Assembly: GCA_004802725.1 (NCBI GenBank)
Contig: SGPM01000085.1
Span: 1 to 64,000, forward strand
Reading direction: 5' to 3'
DNA length: 64,000 bases
Source: Antrodiella citrinella
Taxonomy: Eukaryota; Basidiomycota; Agaricomycetes; Polyporales; Steccherinaceae
Below the pieces are notes generated by a model. It had not been told where the DNA came from, did not search any database, and saw nothing but the letters and a program-made list of their open reading frames with translations. The position numbers and the translations under genes are program-made. Positions within the stretch are counted from its first letter, which is position 1. Every line of letters starts with the position of its first letter. This document shows, piece by piece, positions 23,077 through 32,947 of this stretch.

Positions 23077-24698
23077 ATGAGGCCCAAGACTCGATCTATG
23101 AACGCGAAAGCGTCGTCCAGTGAGGAGAAATTGCCCGCCAGGCGACGCGATGTAGCGAATGGTCGGCAGAGTGAGGATAGAAATGGAGATGGGGATGAGT
23201 CGGATTCAGACAACGAGTTGCTTGGGGACGGTATCGATGTATGTTTCTTATGACAGCTACTTCGCTGATTGAGAATCGCGTAGTGAACCTTGTCCACCCA
23301 CGCTCTCTCTAACACAAGTTCTCTCGCAGGGTCATCTCAATCAACTCAGGAAGAAATTCCGCAAACTCAAGAACGAGGTCGTTGACTTGAGGAAGAAGAA
23401 AACAAAGTTGTCGGAAGACCTGGACAAAGCTCGCGAGGAGGCTGTAGAGAATGAAGCTCAGCCCAGGAGGGGGAAGAGGGCTGGACCGACAGTCGCGTCT
23501 CTCCAGAAGGAAGTGGCTTCTCTGAAGACGCGTATTGAGGAATATGAGAAGGTAAAGACAGTGTTCCTCATTGGCATTTTGTATATATGCTTGAATCACA
23601 ATATATGGCCACAGTCCGAGAAGAAGCACAATAAGCTCATAAGACGAGTGCGTCCGTTTTCCTCCGGAACGCATACAATCATAGCTCATCTTCTTGAGGA
23701 CAGCTAGAACAGAAAGAGCTGAAGAAAGAAGCAGATGATTTGCAAGACAGTGGAAGTGAAACGCTGGAAACAGATGACTCGGCGTACCGATTGCGCAGAG
23801 TGAGTGGACATTGCATTATACATGAACAGAAGGATATCCAAGCTCACTTTTATTCTGCCTATATAGCTTCTGCGATGCTTCAGTGACGTGATATCCGCGA
23901 ATTCTCTTGAAGACGGCGAGACATGTCCTACGTGTTATGAGGATCTGAAATTGGATGAGAGTGTCAGGTTGGTCCCGCATATACTATGATATCGTCCTTA
24001 GGCTGAGTCCTTTGCGACCTAGCCTTACCTGCCAACACGTTATGTGCGAAGACTGCTTTAAGAAGTGGAAACCAAACGAGGATGAAGTTGATTGCCCGAA
24101 ATGTAGAGTGAAGTCTCCGCGCGACGAGGTTGAATCCGTTCGGTATACGGCTTCCACTCAATGGGACGAATTGCTCAAGGTAGCGAGAAAATTCGCGGTG
24201 ATAGATCATCGTGGGACACTGGACACTAGTGAGGAGGAAAATGAAGAGCAATTCCTCGATGATGAGGATTCAGAAGCAGCAGCACGGTGAGCATCAATTC
24301 GCCTGTATTCCTGTCTGTTCACTGATTATACTTTGCCTAGGTCTGGTAGCGTCCACTCTGAACAGGCAGAAGCGCACCCCTTGAGTAGCTCACCTGAACC
24401 CGAGGGAGAACTACCAAGTCTTCCTGTACCCAGAACTCCCAAGAAGAAACGCCTTCTAGCCACTCCAGAGGAATCATCAGATGCAGACATCAAAGAAGAG
24501 GAGTACGTGAATGGTTTCACTCTCTTCCGACGTCCCTTTCTTACCAGGTTCTTGTGTTCCAGGCCGGATGAGTCTGCTGCAGGACCCTCGAATGGCCTCG
24601 CACAGGAGCCGTCCTACGCACAATCGCCCGTAGCCGCCAAAAGAAGAAAGATGGTAGAGCTGGCGGAGGCTCGTGCACAGAAGCGTCAGAAGCTATAG
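23077..24698 (+). CDS. RING-finger coiled-coil protein, probable E3 ubiquitin ligase
   Basis: Eight exons (23077-23238, 23330-23551, 23615-23647, 23704-23799, 23867-23967, 24023-24286, 24341-24502, 24563-24698) give 391 residues. A basic N-terminus is followed by a coiled coil (about 55-165, Lys/Glu-rich). A C3HC4 RING finger follows, with C191, C194, C208, H210, C213, C216, C229 and C232, all metal ligands present. The C-terminal third is acidic, then Ser/Pro-rich with KKKR and KRRK basic patches suggesting nuclear location. RING proteins of this type usually bring an E2 to a substrate; no partner can be inferred. The last intron (24503-24562) is 60 nt, lacks stops and stays in frame, so its retention would add 20 residues. 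Confidence 0.88.
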
Positions 24699-24837
24699 CT
24701 TTCTCCTGTATCCCAGGACGCACACAGATACAAAATTATGGAGTGGTGTATCTTGTTCCAGGAGCCAATGGGTCCGTTGCAAGTGCGATCAAGTGAGATA
24801 GCTGGGTATACACCACGTAGTAGAAAGAAAACGTCAG

Positions 24838-26126
24838 TCATTCATCAAGTGCGACATCGACGGTCATCAAGTCTCTAGCACAAAGCACCTCTCCACCGAA
24901 TTCCCTCTGCGCTAGTGAGCGGATGGCTGTCATCACCTCCCCGGCACGTTCATCAACGTCATCATTCCCAGCATAACGCGCCGAAAAGTGGTTGAGTATG
25001 AGCTTCCGTGCTCTAATGCGTTTTCCGAATAGTCCGGCCATCTGTGGTGTCGAATGCCCTCTCGACTTTGTCCTTTCCTCCACAACCTCGAAGATATCGC
25101 TGGACTTGGTACCTGGGTCGATCCCAGGGAGGTAAGCGTTCGTCGCTTCGTGGATGAGGATATGTGCGTCCTCTGCGATGGACGTGATAGGTGACGGATC
25201 GTAGGTATCACCCAGTATCACAAGCTTCCTTCCTGGTCTGCGGAGAGGTCCTTCCAAAACAGTCCCATCGGACAACGTGACGTTCTCGCCTCTTTGCAGA
25301 GTTGCCATGAGAGACATGGGTGACTTCGTTCTGTTCAACTCTGGTATATATTTCTTCGGGTCCACTTTTCCGGGGACCGGTCTCTCTTGCACAACGTAGC
25401 CAACGCAAGGAACAGAATGAAGGATCGGAGCGGCTGAGACGGTGACAAGGTCGTCTGCGAATATGTCTGGCCATACACTGTTCGTCTGTGTGATGTTTCT
25501 GCCCGGTACTTCTGGGGCTTTCAAAGGCATCTCTGTGAAATCTCCGGTGGCGGGATCGAAGGGTAGACGAAGTTCGTGAACGACGTAAGGCCCACCAAGA
25601 ACCGTATGAGTATATGCCAGACTGCTGCGTACATATGCTCGTGTGCCAAGCGGTCCATAGATTTCGAGCACCTGAAGTAATGGTTGTTGAAAAAGTGCCG
25701 CCATAAGATATCAACTGCACAAAAGAACTGACGTCGCTAGGGTCAAATACTCTCTCCTGTGATTGCAGCTGCAGCCGAGGGTCATCAGCCCCGTCAGCCA
25801 TCCCACCTGCACCATTGAGACGGGTGGCAAGAAAAGCAGGCAGTCCGAATATATGATCTCCTATGAAAGTACATTTGAGCGAACAAGGATGAGTCGATTG
25901 AGTTCCTTCACATACCATGCGTATGGGTGATGAAGATCTTGCGAATCCTTCCCATTTTGACGACGCTTTTCTGAATCTGGTGCTGTGTAGCTTCGCCACA
26001 GTCAAATAGCCAAACATCTCCGCCAAGATGCAACGCAAGAGACGAATGATTTCGTGTACTTGACGGTTGCGCCGACGCCGTTCCCAGGAATGTAATTTTT
26101 AGAGATGACAGTGGAGGTGTAACCAT
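24838..26126 (-). CDS. tRNase Z, short form (ELAC1-like)
   Basis: Three exons, 26126-25916, 25860-25733 and 25671-24838, give 390 residues. This metallo-beta-lactamase nuclease cuts pre-tRNAs after the discriminator base. The zinc motif H68-T-H70-G-D72-H73 spans the first splice junction, and ITFLGTASAQPSSTRNHSS at the N-terminus is the family signature. Downstream, LGDTYD, HEATN and LNHFSARY supply further metal ligands and the conserved C-terminal histidine. Its length fits the short rather than the doubled long form. The ATG at 26126 is the first in frame. A tRNA-His gene lies 111 bp upstream on the same strand, so a transcript starting beyond it would carry a tRNase Z substrate in its leader. 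Confidence 0.93.
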
Positions 26127-26219
26127 TCTGGTCGAGGTAAAGGCAGCATCTAACAACAGAAGATGCTATGGTTTTGGTGCAGGATAAATGTGTGACTCCG
26201 ACGGTAGTGTCTGGAAGCC

Positions 26220-26234
26220 AAAAAAGGGCAAAAA
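26220..26234 (-). terminator. Pol III terminator of the tRNA-His gene
   Basis: On the coding strand the tRNA 3' end is followed after three bases by TTTTT (26234-26230) and soon by TTTTTT (26225-26220). Runs of this length stop RNA polymerase III. Confidence 0.7.
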
Positions 26235-26237
26235 TTA

Positions 26238-26319
26238 TGTCCCAGGCAGGATTCGAGCTTGCGTCTTCACGGTATTGTGTAACCACAACGTGATGATCTA
26301 ACCACTAATCGACAAGGAC
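26238..26319 (-). tRNA. tRNA-His (GTG) with a 10-nt intron
   Basis: The 82-nt sequence folds as a cloverleaf. The acceptor stem (GTCCTTG with CCTGGGAC overlap) has one U-U mismatch at pair 6:67. The D arm is GATT...GATC. The anticodon stem TCACG/CGTGA closes a loop containing TTGTGG, giving anticodon GTG. The intron TTACACAATA sits after position 37, the canonical site. The T arm is GCAAG/CCTGC with loop CTCGAAT, one A-C mismatch and C in place of T54. Discriminator A fits eukaryotic tRNA-His. The Pol III terminator right after it favours a working gene, while the mismatches and altered T loop leave some chance of a decaying copy. Confidence 0.78.
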
Positions 26320-26382
26320 CGGAAGAGTAGTCGATACTTCTACACTACGACCTTGCACACTCCCCAGCAAGCAATCATCGTC

Positions 26383-26496
26383 TCAGCGCCCGTCCTCATC
26401 ATCTTCTCCATCACCGTTCTCCGAGTCTGACTTCTCTTCCGCGTCGTCCTCGTCGGTATTGGGTCTGACCCGAATTTTCCACTTTCTCATTTTCAT
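26383..26496 (-). CDS. Small acidic open frame, possibly a terminal exon
   Basis: Thirty-seven codons start at MKMRKWKIRVRPN and end in an acidic tail (DEDDAEEKSDSENGDGEDDE). The frame is open upstream for 14 more codons to a TAG that could be a 3' splice site (about 26541). The composition resembles the C-terminus of a nuclear protein, but no upstream exons were found. It may be a remnant, a small protein or a missed last exon. Confidence 0.25.
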   Translation of the reverse strand: MKMRKWKIRVRPNTDEDDAEEKSDSENGDGEDDEDGR

Positions 26497-27703
26497 GAGT
26501 ACGGGCCCACAGTCTGTATCCTCCGTCGTCTCCACCAACTACTATTGTACGACCACCCCTCTCCGAGCTAATTAAACCCCCGTGCCACACGCTAGCACAC
26601 GCTGTCCTTGTATTACCCTATAACCGTATAGCGCTTTGTAAGATTGCGTAAGTAGTCACTCATATTGGCGATTGCCGGAAGTTGCAACGTGTGCATGCCA
26701 GTGCTGCTGAGTTTTTACGTGCAGAGTGACAGAATCCTAGTCATCGATATTCATCACTACAAGACCACGGAAACGACCGTACGACTCAGCACGCCCGATC
26801 GATGCTAGCTAGATGTTTGTGTGCATACAAGCGACTCGGACTATAGCTACTTTCGTCTGAGTCCTTATTTGGTAGAGATGTGAAGAGTCGTTGTCTGGTG
26901 AGTTGCTTTCCACGCCGCACATCCTGACCTGAAAGACGCTTACACGTGCAGTGAATCAATATGCAAACTGCGGAGTCCTGATTACAATTCGCTGTAACCT
27001 CAACGTTCAACCAGCAAGCTTCAAGAAGCTTCATGTAGACTGCGTTTGACAGATTCAGTCACTCGGGCATTTTTGCGACACCGGTTGCGTCTAGTCACCG
27101 ACCACACACATTGTTCATAAGCTTGACGCTAGTGTCGTGGCTGCCAGTGTGGCGGGCTTGTCCATGGCATGATGTCTAAGGACTCGAGGCTACATCTTAG
27201 ACGCTGCATTGCAGACATATGCCAGGCCGCTGAGTTGGCTCCAGCATCGTGTCCGCTTTGGCAGTTTTCTTCGGAGAAAAGGTTGACTTCATGGGACCCA
27301 CGTTTCTCTGCTTTTTGATCTACCTCCCAGGCCGCCGGGAGCTAATGCCAGCGAGCAGCACGAGTATCTGATTCTCGGGATTGTCTGTGTTTTCTACATG
27401 GTCAACACTCCCGTGAACCTTCCGGCATATGTGTCCGGACTGTTAGAAGTTTCCGGATGTCTCGATATCAAAGCGTACGAAGAATATGAAATGCCGGTAC
27501 CGTGTAACTCTAGATAAAGTTGAAATAATACTCGCTTGTTAGTTTTGAGGTCCTGATTCACGGATGGCATGAGGAGAGACAAAGCAAAAAGGTACAAGAT
27601 GGTAGAATTTCTACCGTAGAAAAACACGCTTTACATCTACAATGGTGTAACCTGGTCACATTTCGATTCATACAAAGGACGTGATGCCCGAAGAGCCCCA
27701 AAA
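26497..27703. other. Intergenic region, no recognised gene
   Basis: About 1.2 kb with short open frames only. The direct neighbourhood of the tRNA may hold its upstream control region. No repeat family or structural RNA was recognised. Confidence 0.45.
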
Positions 27704-28556
27704 CTAGGCAGGCGGATTGTCTGGTCTAACCGACAGCTCCACGATATGCCCGTCGTGCTCACGAGCCACGATACTGTATGGACCGTCCGCACTACCGACT
27801 GTGAACAATAATAAGCATAACTTCGACGCGTCGAGGTCAGGAGCCACTCACTTACGAAGCCGACTTCAACGGCCACATTTTTGCCCCATACCCAATAATC
27901 AGAGATTGCCTCGAGAACGTAGAGACGGTTGTTCCTATTAGCTCGAATGAGATCGTCCAGAGATTCCTGGTCGAGGAGCCCATGAATGCCACCGTCTACG
28001 TCGTAGCCGTTCACCCTTCGTGGCGCGGATAGAGGCGCGAGGTGCGGGTCCGGAAGGTGTGCGGGTAGGTTGTCGAAATCGAGGGGACCAGGTGCTACCC
28101 ATCGGAGTAGAACCGCTCGGGATTCGGGGTTATTGTCTGTCAGGGATATGTGCCAGATACCTGGCTTCAATCCCGACACAGTGACGGGATAACCCGATCC
28201 TTTGCAAGCTTCAACCGTGCCGCCCACAAGAATCCCGCTTGCACCCACCTGCGAATATTAACGTTTGAGTATGAGTGGATAGGCCACAAGTTAGGGTCAC
28301 GCACGTTGAACAGTTGGGTATTTGGAGAGCCGTTGAGAAGAATCACGCGCTCTCTCCACATTGTACTGAGCATTTTTAGTTCGCTGGGGAGACAAGATGC
28401 GGCCAAAGGCGATGATACAAGTCCCAGTACTGTCCCCTTGACTGGCGGTACATATACTCAAGAGCCAAGTATAACTCGAGGTGTGCTGTGGCGAAGCACC
28501 ACATCATGGACGTACGTCAAATTTTCAACACTTACAGGGATTTTTGTTCTAGGCAT
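27704..28556 (-). pseudogene. Hypothetical protein gene interrupted by an in-frame TGA
   Basis: From an ATG at 28556 one frame runs through 28556-28305, then 28248-27852, then 27798-27704, with two well-formed introns (56 and 53 nt) and matching phases. It would encode 247 codons but contains a TGA at 28460-28458 (codon 33). Coding character is the same on both sides (NLTYVHDVVLRHSTPR before, VYVPPVKGTVLGL after), so a TGG-to-TGA change is the simplest explanation. Alternatives are stop readthrough, a sequencing error, or a start downstream near codon 50. The C-terminal half contains GSGYPVTVSGLKPGIWHISL, suggesting a beta-rich domain; no family was recognised. An N-terminal extension beyond the ATG is open for about 14 codons. 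Confidence 0.5.
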
Positions 28557-29059
28557 GACGCGCGTTTATACGACCTTGGGTTGGGGCAGTCAGCCCTCGT
28601 TATTCACAAAAAGATCTATCGAGACCTCACGCTGCATCATAATTTCAAAGTAACCCGATCACAGTACCCAAAATGCCAGATACGTGCGACCGCCTAGCGG
28701 GTCGTGGCCCAAATGATTGAAGCCTGGGCCTGACGTATGGCGGACGGAGAATTAAGCAGTGGACGGAGAGCTTTGAAAACTCGGGACCTGTAGAGATAAG
28801 TCCATCTCGTACCCTTGTACTTATGCTCACCCGTGCACATCATAGAGGAGACGCCATCTGATTTTCTTTTCGAAGAGAAACACAACAAGCGGCTGATACG
28901 ATGGGGATATAATAGAATGATGCTGGATGCGTCTGTGTATATGTACATTGCGTGCCTAAATACCTCGTCTCTACTGTAGTAATGAGTCAGACGAACAGCG
29001 GAACGGAAGTAGTACACATGGGAGACTCACAAAGTTCGTTATCCCGTGTAGTGGCAGTC
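28557..29059. other. Intergenic region
   Basis: About 500 bp between the interrupted gene and the REEP-like gene, both on the minus strand. Open frames of 60-107 codons exist on the minus strand but show no motif and no clear splice links. Confidence 0.4.
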
Positions 29060-31262
29060 CTATGACCTGTTGGAACGCCTGGTTCCAATGGCAGGAGCTA
29101 CAATGCGGCGGACCTTGGTGTCATGTACTTCTCCCACAGAGACCCCGGGTGTCTCGTCATCCGTTTTCTGACCCTTCGTCGATCTGATTGATGGTAAAGC
29201 AGGACGATTCTTTGACCTGGTGCGGACAGTACTGCTGTCGAATACCGTTGCGATCTCATTGTCCGTGCGTGTAGGTACGGTTCCTTTGATCGTACGATCG
29301 CTCGCCGATTTCCCTGAGAGCATTGGACGTGCTTTTCGCAAGTCTGCTGGAGGTCCCAGACGTCGTTTCTTCACCGTACCGGCAGCGGCGTTACTGGCCT
29401 CGGACTCGGTGTCATTCAAGGCAACAGAAAGCTCCACTGCCTGCGCAGGTCTACGTGTGGACGCGGTCGCACGAGAACGCGTTCGTTTGCCAACAGGCGG
29501 AGCAGGCCTGACGGCTATTTTCGATGGCACGTGAGCAGGCTTTCGTATAGGCGCAAGCCGAGCACGGACAACTTCCTCTTGCAAAGGTCGTGGCCGCTTG
29601 TGTCCTACCACGGAGGATGAATCAGAGCCATTCAATAGGGTAGACGCGTCCGAGTTGGTCCTGGTCCGGAAAGGAGATCCGTTATCAACGGTGCTCAAGC
29701 CAGTGCTCAGACCAGTCGACGCATCAGTCAGAGTACTGGACGCTTTGGAGATGTTCTCCAGGCGAGACATACGAGCAGGTGTCCGCAGAGTAACATCGAA
29801 GTCGTACTCGTCATCGTCTCCGTCTTCATCCTCATCGTCACCGTAACTTTCGTCAATGTCCATGCCTTCTTCAACGGCCTCGCCGCCGGCACGCTGAGCC
29901 CCTGGATTATCCTCAAGGTCGCTCGAGCTCGCGGAGTTGGGGCTCAGTACCTCACGCTGTCGCTCGAGCGACCCTTGAAAATCCCGCTCGTCTCTTTCCA
30001 ACGGGTTATCTGACATTTCGGTGTCAGAAGCTTCCTCGGGGACACCATCTAGATGACTCTGCGGTGGCGGAGGACCAGACGGAGGAAGCCCTGCAGCCTT
30101 GTGGAGAGGAGTCGCTGGATAGGCAGAAGGAAATGCCTCATATTGTCGCCAATCGCCGGGTTCGTCGAAACGAGGCTCTTCTGAGATGACCACCATTGAA
30201 TCACGTGCGGGTCTATCTGATGGCAGCCTGGAAGTAGATACGAGAGGAGTCGCCGGGTAAGCTGAGGGAAAAGGCTCGTATTTTCTCCAGTCATCTCCGG
30301 AATTGCGGTGACCGGCCGCCAAAGGATGCAAGTCCTCGCGGTGAGGTGGGATCAATTCCAAGTGTTCTTCATCATATGCCGCCTGCGGGGGAACCCAGAC
30401 CTCATACTTCTTGTCAGTCTGACTGCGAGAACTCTGAGCTGCCCTGTCTCGACTTGAGAATCGGGAAGCTGCGAGCTGAGGTCTGCCGGAATTCGTCCTC
30501 GCGTGAGCAGATTCCAATGGTCTCCTCCGTGAACGAACAGCACCGTGGACGGTCTCAGTCGGCTCCAGGATTGGGGGGTCCCCATTCGCATTTGCCATGA
30601 CGCTTCCTCTATGCCGCGCATTACGTTCGTTGGATGTTGCAGAGGCAGCAGGAGGGTACAATCCACGACCATCGTCCGAGCCGGACTGAGATGTGGACGG
30701 AGGTTGAGAAGGATGAAAAAACGACGTAACGAAGTCCATCGGTATGCTCGCTAGAAGGAGCAAGAAATCTCCGAGTGTATGGGTGACTTCCAGAAGCACA
30801 TCAAGTGTGGCCACGTAAGGTTTTACGACAGGGCGTATAACATGAAGGTAAATAGGCTCCGCACCCTATATTCTGAACAGTGAGTGAACATATGGTGAAT
30901 TTTTTGATATCCGTACGTACACGAGCCCGAGTCAGGAGGAAGAAGAGGATCACGAGCGACTTTATTTCGCCGTAGAACGGGATGAATAGCCCCACGATGT
31001 TATCTAATGTTCTTTCGTAGGTTGCAAAACAGCACTGTATGTTATGATTGAGTACGTTCCAGTTGCACTGCACTACTCAACTCACCCATACTAGCCATAC
31101 TGTCATGCAACCTTTCATATTCCTCTTCCTCTGGCTCAAAGCTCGCACCGTCGGATGGCCACCATTACGAGTAGACAGCGGTGGTGGCTTCAACGTCTTG
31201 AACGACTCGAAGACATTAGAAAAGACCCAAAATGCGCGGAGAATTGGTAGTATCACAGGCAT
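29060..31262 (-). CDS. TB2/DP1/HVA22 (REEP/Yop1) family membrane protein with long disordered tail
   Basis: Three exons, 31262-31086, 31034-30921 and 30865-29060, give 698 residues. Residues 1-120 are the family domain: hydrophobic hairpins plus GGHPTVRALSQRKRNMKG, CCFATYERTLDNIVGLFIPF and LLTRARGAEPIYLHVIRP. Such proteins insert as wedges in the ER membrane and shape tubules. The remaining 550 residues, nearly all in one 1.8-kb exon, are low complexity and unlike the short tail of yeast Yop1. They include a duplicated motif (DWRKYEPFPSAYPATPL and DWRQYEAFPSAYPATPL), an acidic patch (DEDEDGDDDEYDFDV) and a basic end. The last part resembles nuclear or microtubule-binding disordered regions. 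Divergent from BUD31. Confidence 0.85.
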
Positions 31263-31587
31263 GTCGGAGTTAACAATTGAGAATTGGGGAATGCACTGTC
31301 AGTGGGGAGGGACATGTATGTCTTGAGCGAACGAACATGCGCTTTCTGTTCGGTGCTGTGTGGTGAGCGTTTTCGTGAGCAGGACAAGGAACTAACGTGA
31401 TTTCGGACAAGAGTGCAAGCAAAGTAGATCGTGAATGCGTTCAACGTGTGGCACAGACGCGGTCGCGTTAATTTGGCGCCAGGCGCGTTTCAGCACGTGT
31501 CTTCCTTTCTTCCTTCCTTCCGCACCACCATCGTCCTGCAAGTCTAGTTTCACAGCTAGGCTTTTGTAGTCAACAAAACCCCTCGAA
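31263..31587. promoter_or_regulatory. Divergent promoter region between the REEP-like gene and BUD31
   Basis: The 325 bp between two start codons must hold both promoters. It contains C/T-rich tracts (about 31500-31520) before the BUD31 start, common upstream of highly expressed fungal genes. No TATA box was identified. Confidence 0.4.
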
Positions 31588-32288
31588 ATGCCCAAGATTC
31601 GCACAACAAGGACAAAGAAACCGCCAGAGGGCTACGAGGACATCGAAGGTGTACGCCGAACCACTTCTATTGCATACCGTAGATCCCTACTTACTAGTCG
31701 CGCGACTGTCGTACATTAGATCCTCGATGACTATGCGAAGAAAATGCGTGATGCGGAGAACGAGTCACACGAGGGAAAGCGCAAGACAGAATCGCTATGG
31801 CCCATTATGAGGATATCTCATACTCGCTCGCGGTACATTTACGAGCTCTACTACAAGCGTGAAGCTATCTCTAGGGAATTGTACGATTGGCTATTGAAGG
31901 AAGGGTACGCAGATGCAAAGTGAGTCATTATGTCGCTCGACGAGAGACGGGCGAGCTCATCGCCACACCCCTTTCCTTCATACAGCTTGATTGCCAAGTG
32001 GAAGAAGAGCGGTTACGAGAAGTTGTGCTGCTTGCGGTGTATACAGACAAGGGTATGTGTATCCCCTACTGCAGCGGTCGTGGCTCCAAAGGGGCTCAAC
32101 TGTCGCGTTGTCTTTTGTAGGACATGAACTATCAGGGTTCAACGTGTATCTGCCGTGTGCCGAAGGCGCAACTACGGTCAGGCACCATCGTGGAATGTGT
32201 CCATTGCGGTATGTGTTGCTACCTCACGACTTCGAACCCGTACTCAAGCATGTTATCAGGCTGTCGAGGGTGCAGCTCGGATTCGTAG
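31588..32288 (+). CDS. BUD31: Pre-mRNA splicing factor BUD31 (G10 family)
   Basis: Five exons (31588-31650, 31720-31919, 31986-32052, 32121-32208, 32260-32288) give 148 residues, the usual family length. The sequence is very conserved: [15 protein letters not shown], then [20 protein letters not shown] and [20 protein letters not shown]. The C-terminal cysteine-rich zinc cluster reads TCICRVP, then ECVHCGCRGC. BUD31 is a core component of the activated spliceosome. The final coding exon is 29 nt. The C-terminus ends SSDS. Confidence 0.97.
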
Positions 32289-32947
32289 TCCTGCAGCATT
32301 GTTTTTTGCTCATCGCCTTACCCGTTTTGCTACCTGCTTTCCCTTCTGTCTTTTGTCTTGTAAATATGTAGATTATTCAGTTCGTTTAATCTCATCACTT
32401 CTTATGTGATCACAGAACGCAGGATCATTTCGCTTCCCATTGTTGGTCCCCGTGGTCTCCTGTTGTGGCTCTTGTTAGCAAGGAACTGGCTCAGGTACGT
32501 TCATTGCGTGATCTTGTACGTTTTGATGCCAGGTCTTATCGACTGTTGACAAGCAGAATGCTCGCCTCAATTTCGTGACCAGGGTACTCCTCCGCAAGTC
32601 AGGGTATCATGACCACCGTGGCTGTTGCGCAGACCCGGTCAACCCAACATAGCATCCTTAGCGAATGAGTGCAGTCGCCACTTAGACCAACGGAGGCTCA
32701 GAAGTAACCAAGAAGTGTATGAAAATGTCTTTGTCATCCAATGTGTCGTCATCATGCTCGTGAAGTACGTGTATGTGATAAGTAGCGTGAGTGAATCTAA
32801 TGAAGTCAATCGTTCTGCGGCACCGAATATCCCATGTCCACATAGGCTCTCATTCTATCGCCGTATTGTATAACAAGCCAGAAGCATCTACAAAGGTTCG
32901 AAAGGCAGTTCAGTCGGATAAGCCACGGAGACGCATGAGGATAGCAC
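32289..32947. other. Convergent intergenic region
   Basis: This 660-bp gap lies between the 3' ends of BUD31 and the MFS transporter. Nothing recognisable was found beyond short open frames. Confidence 0.5.

Noticed and set aside
23968..24022. A frame reading through the RING-gene intron (start near 23955)
   Set aside because: Reading through breaks the RING finger; splicing restores the Thr-Cys-Gln-His spacing and all eight ligands.
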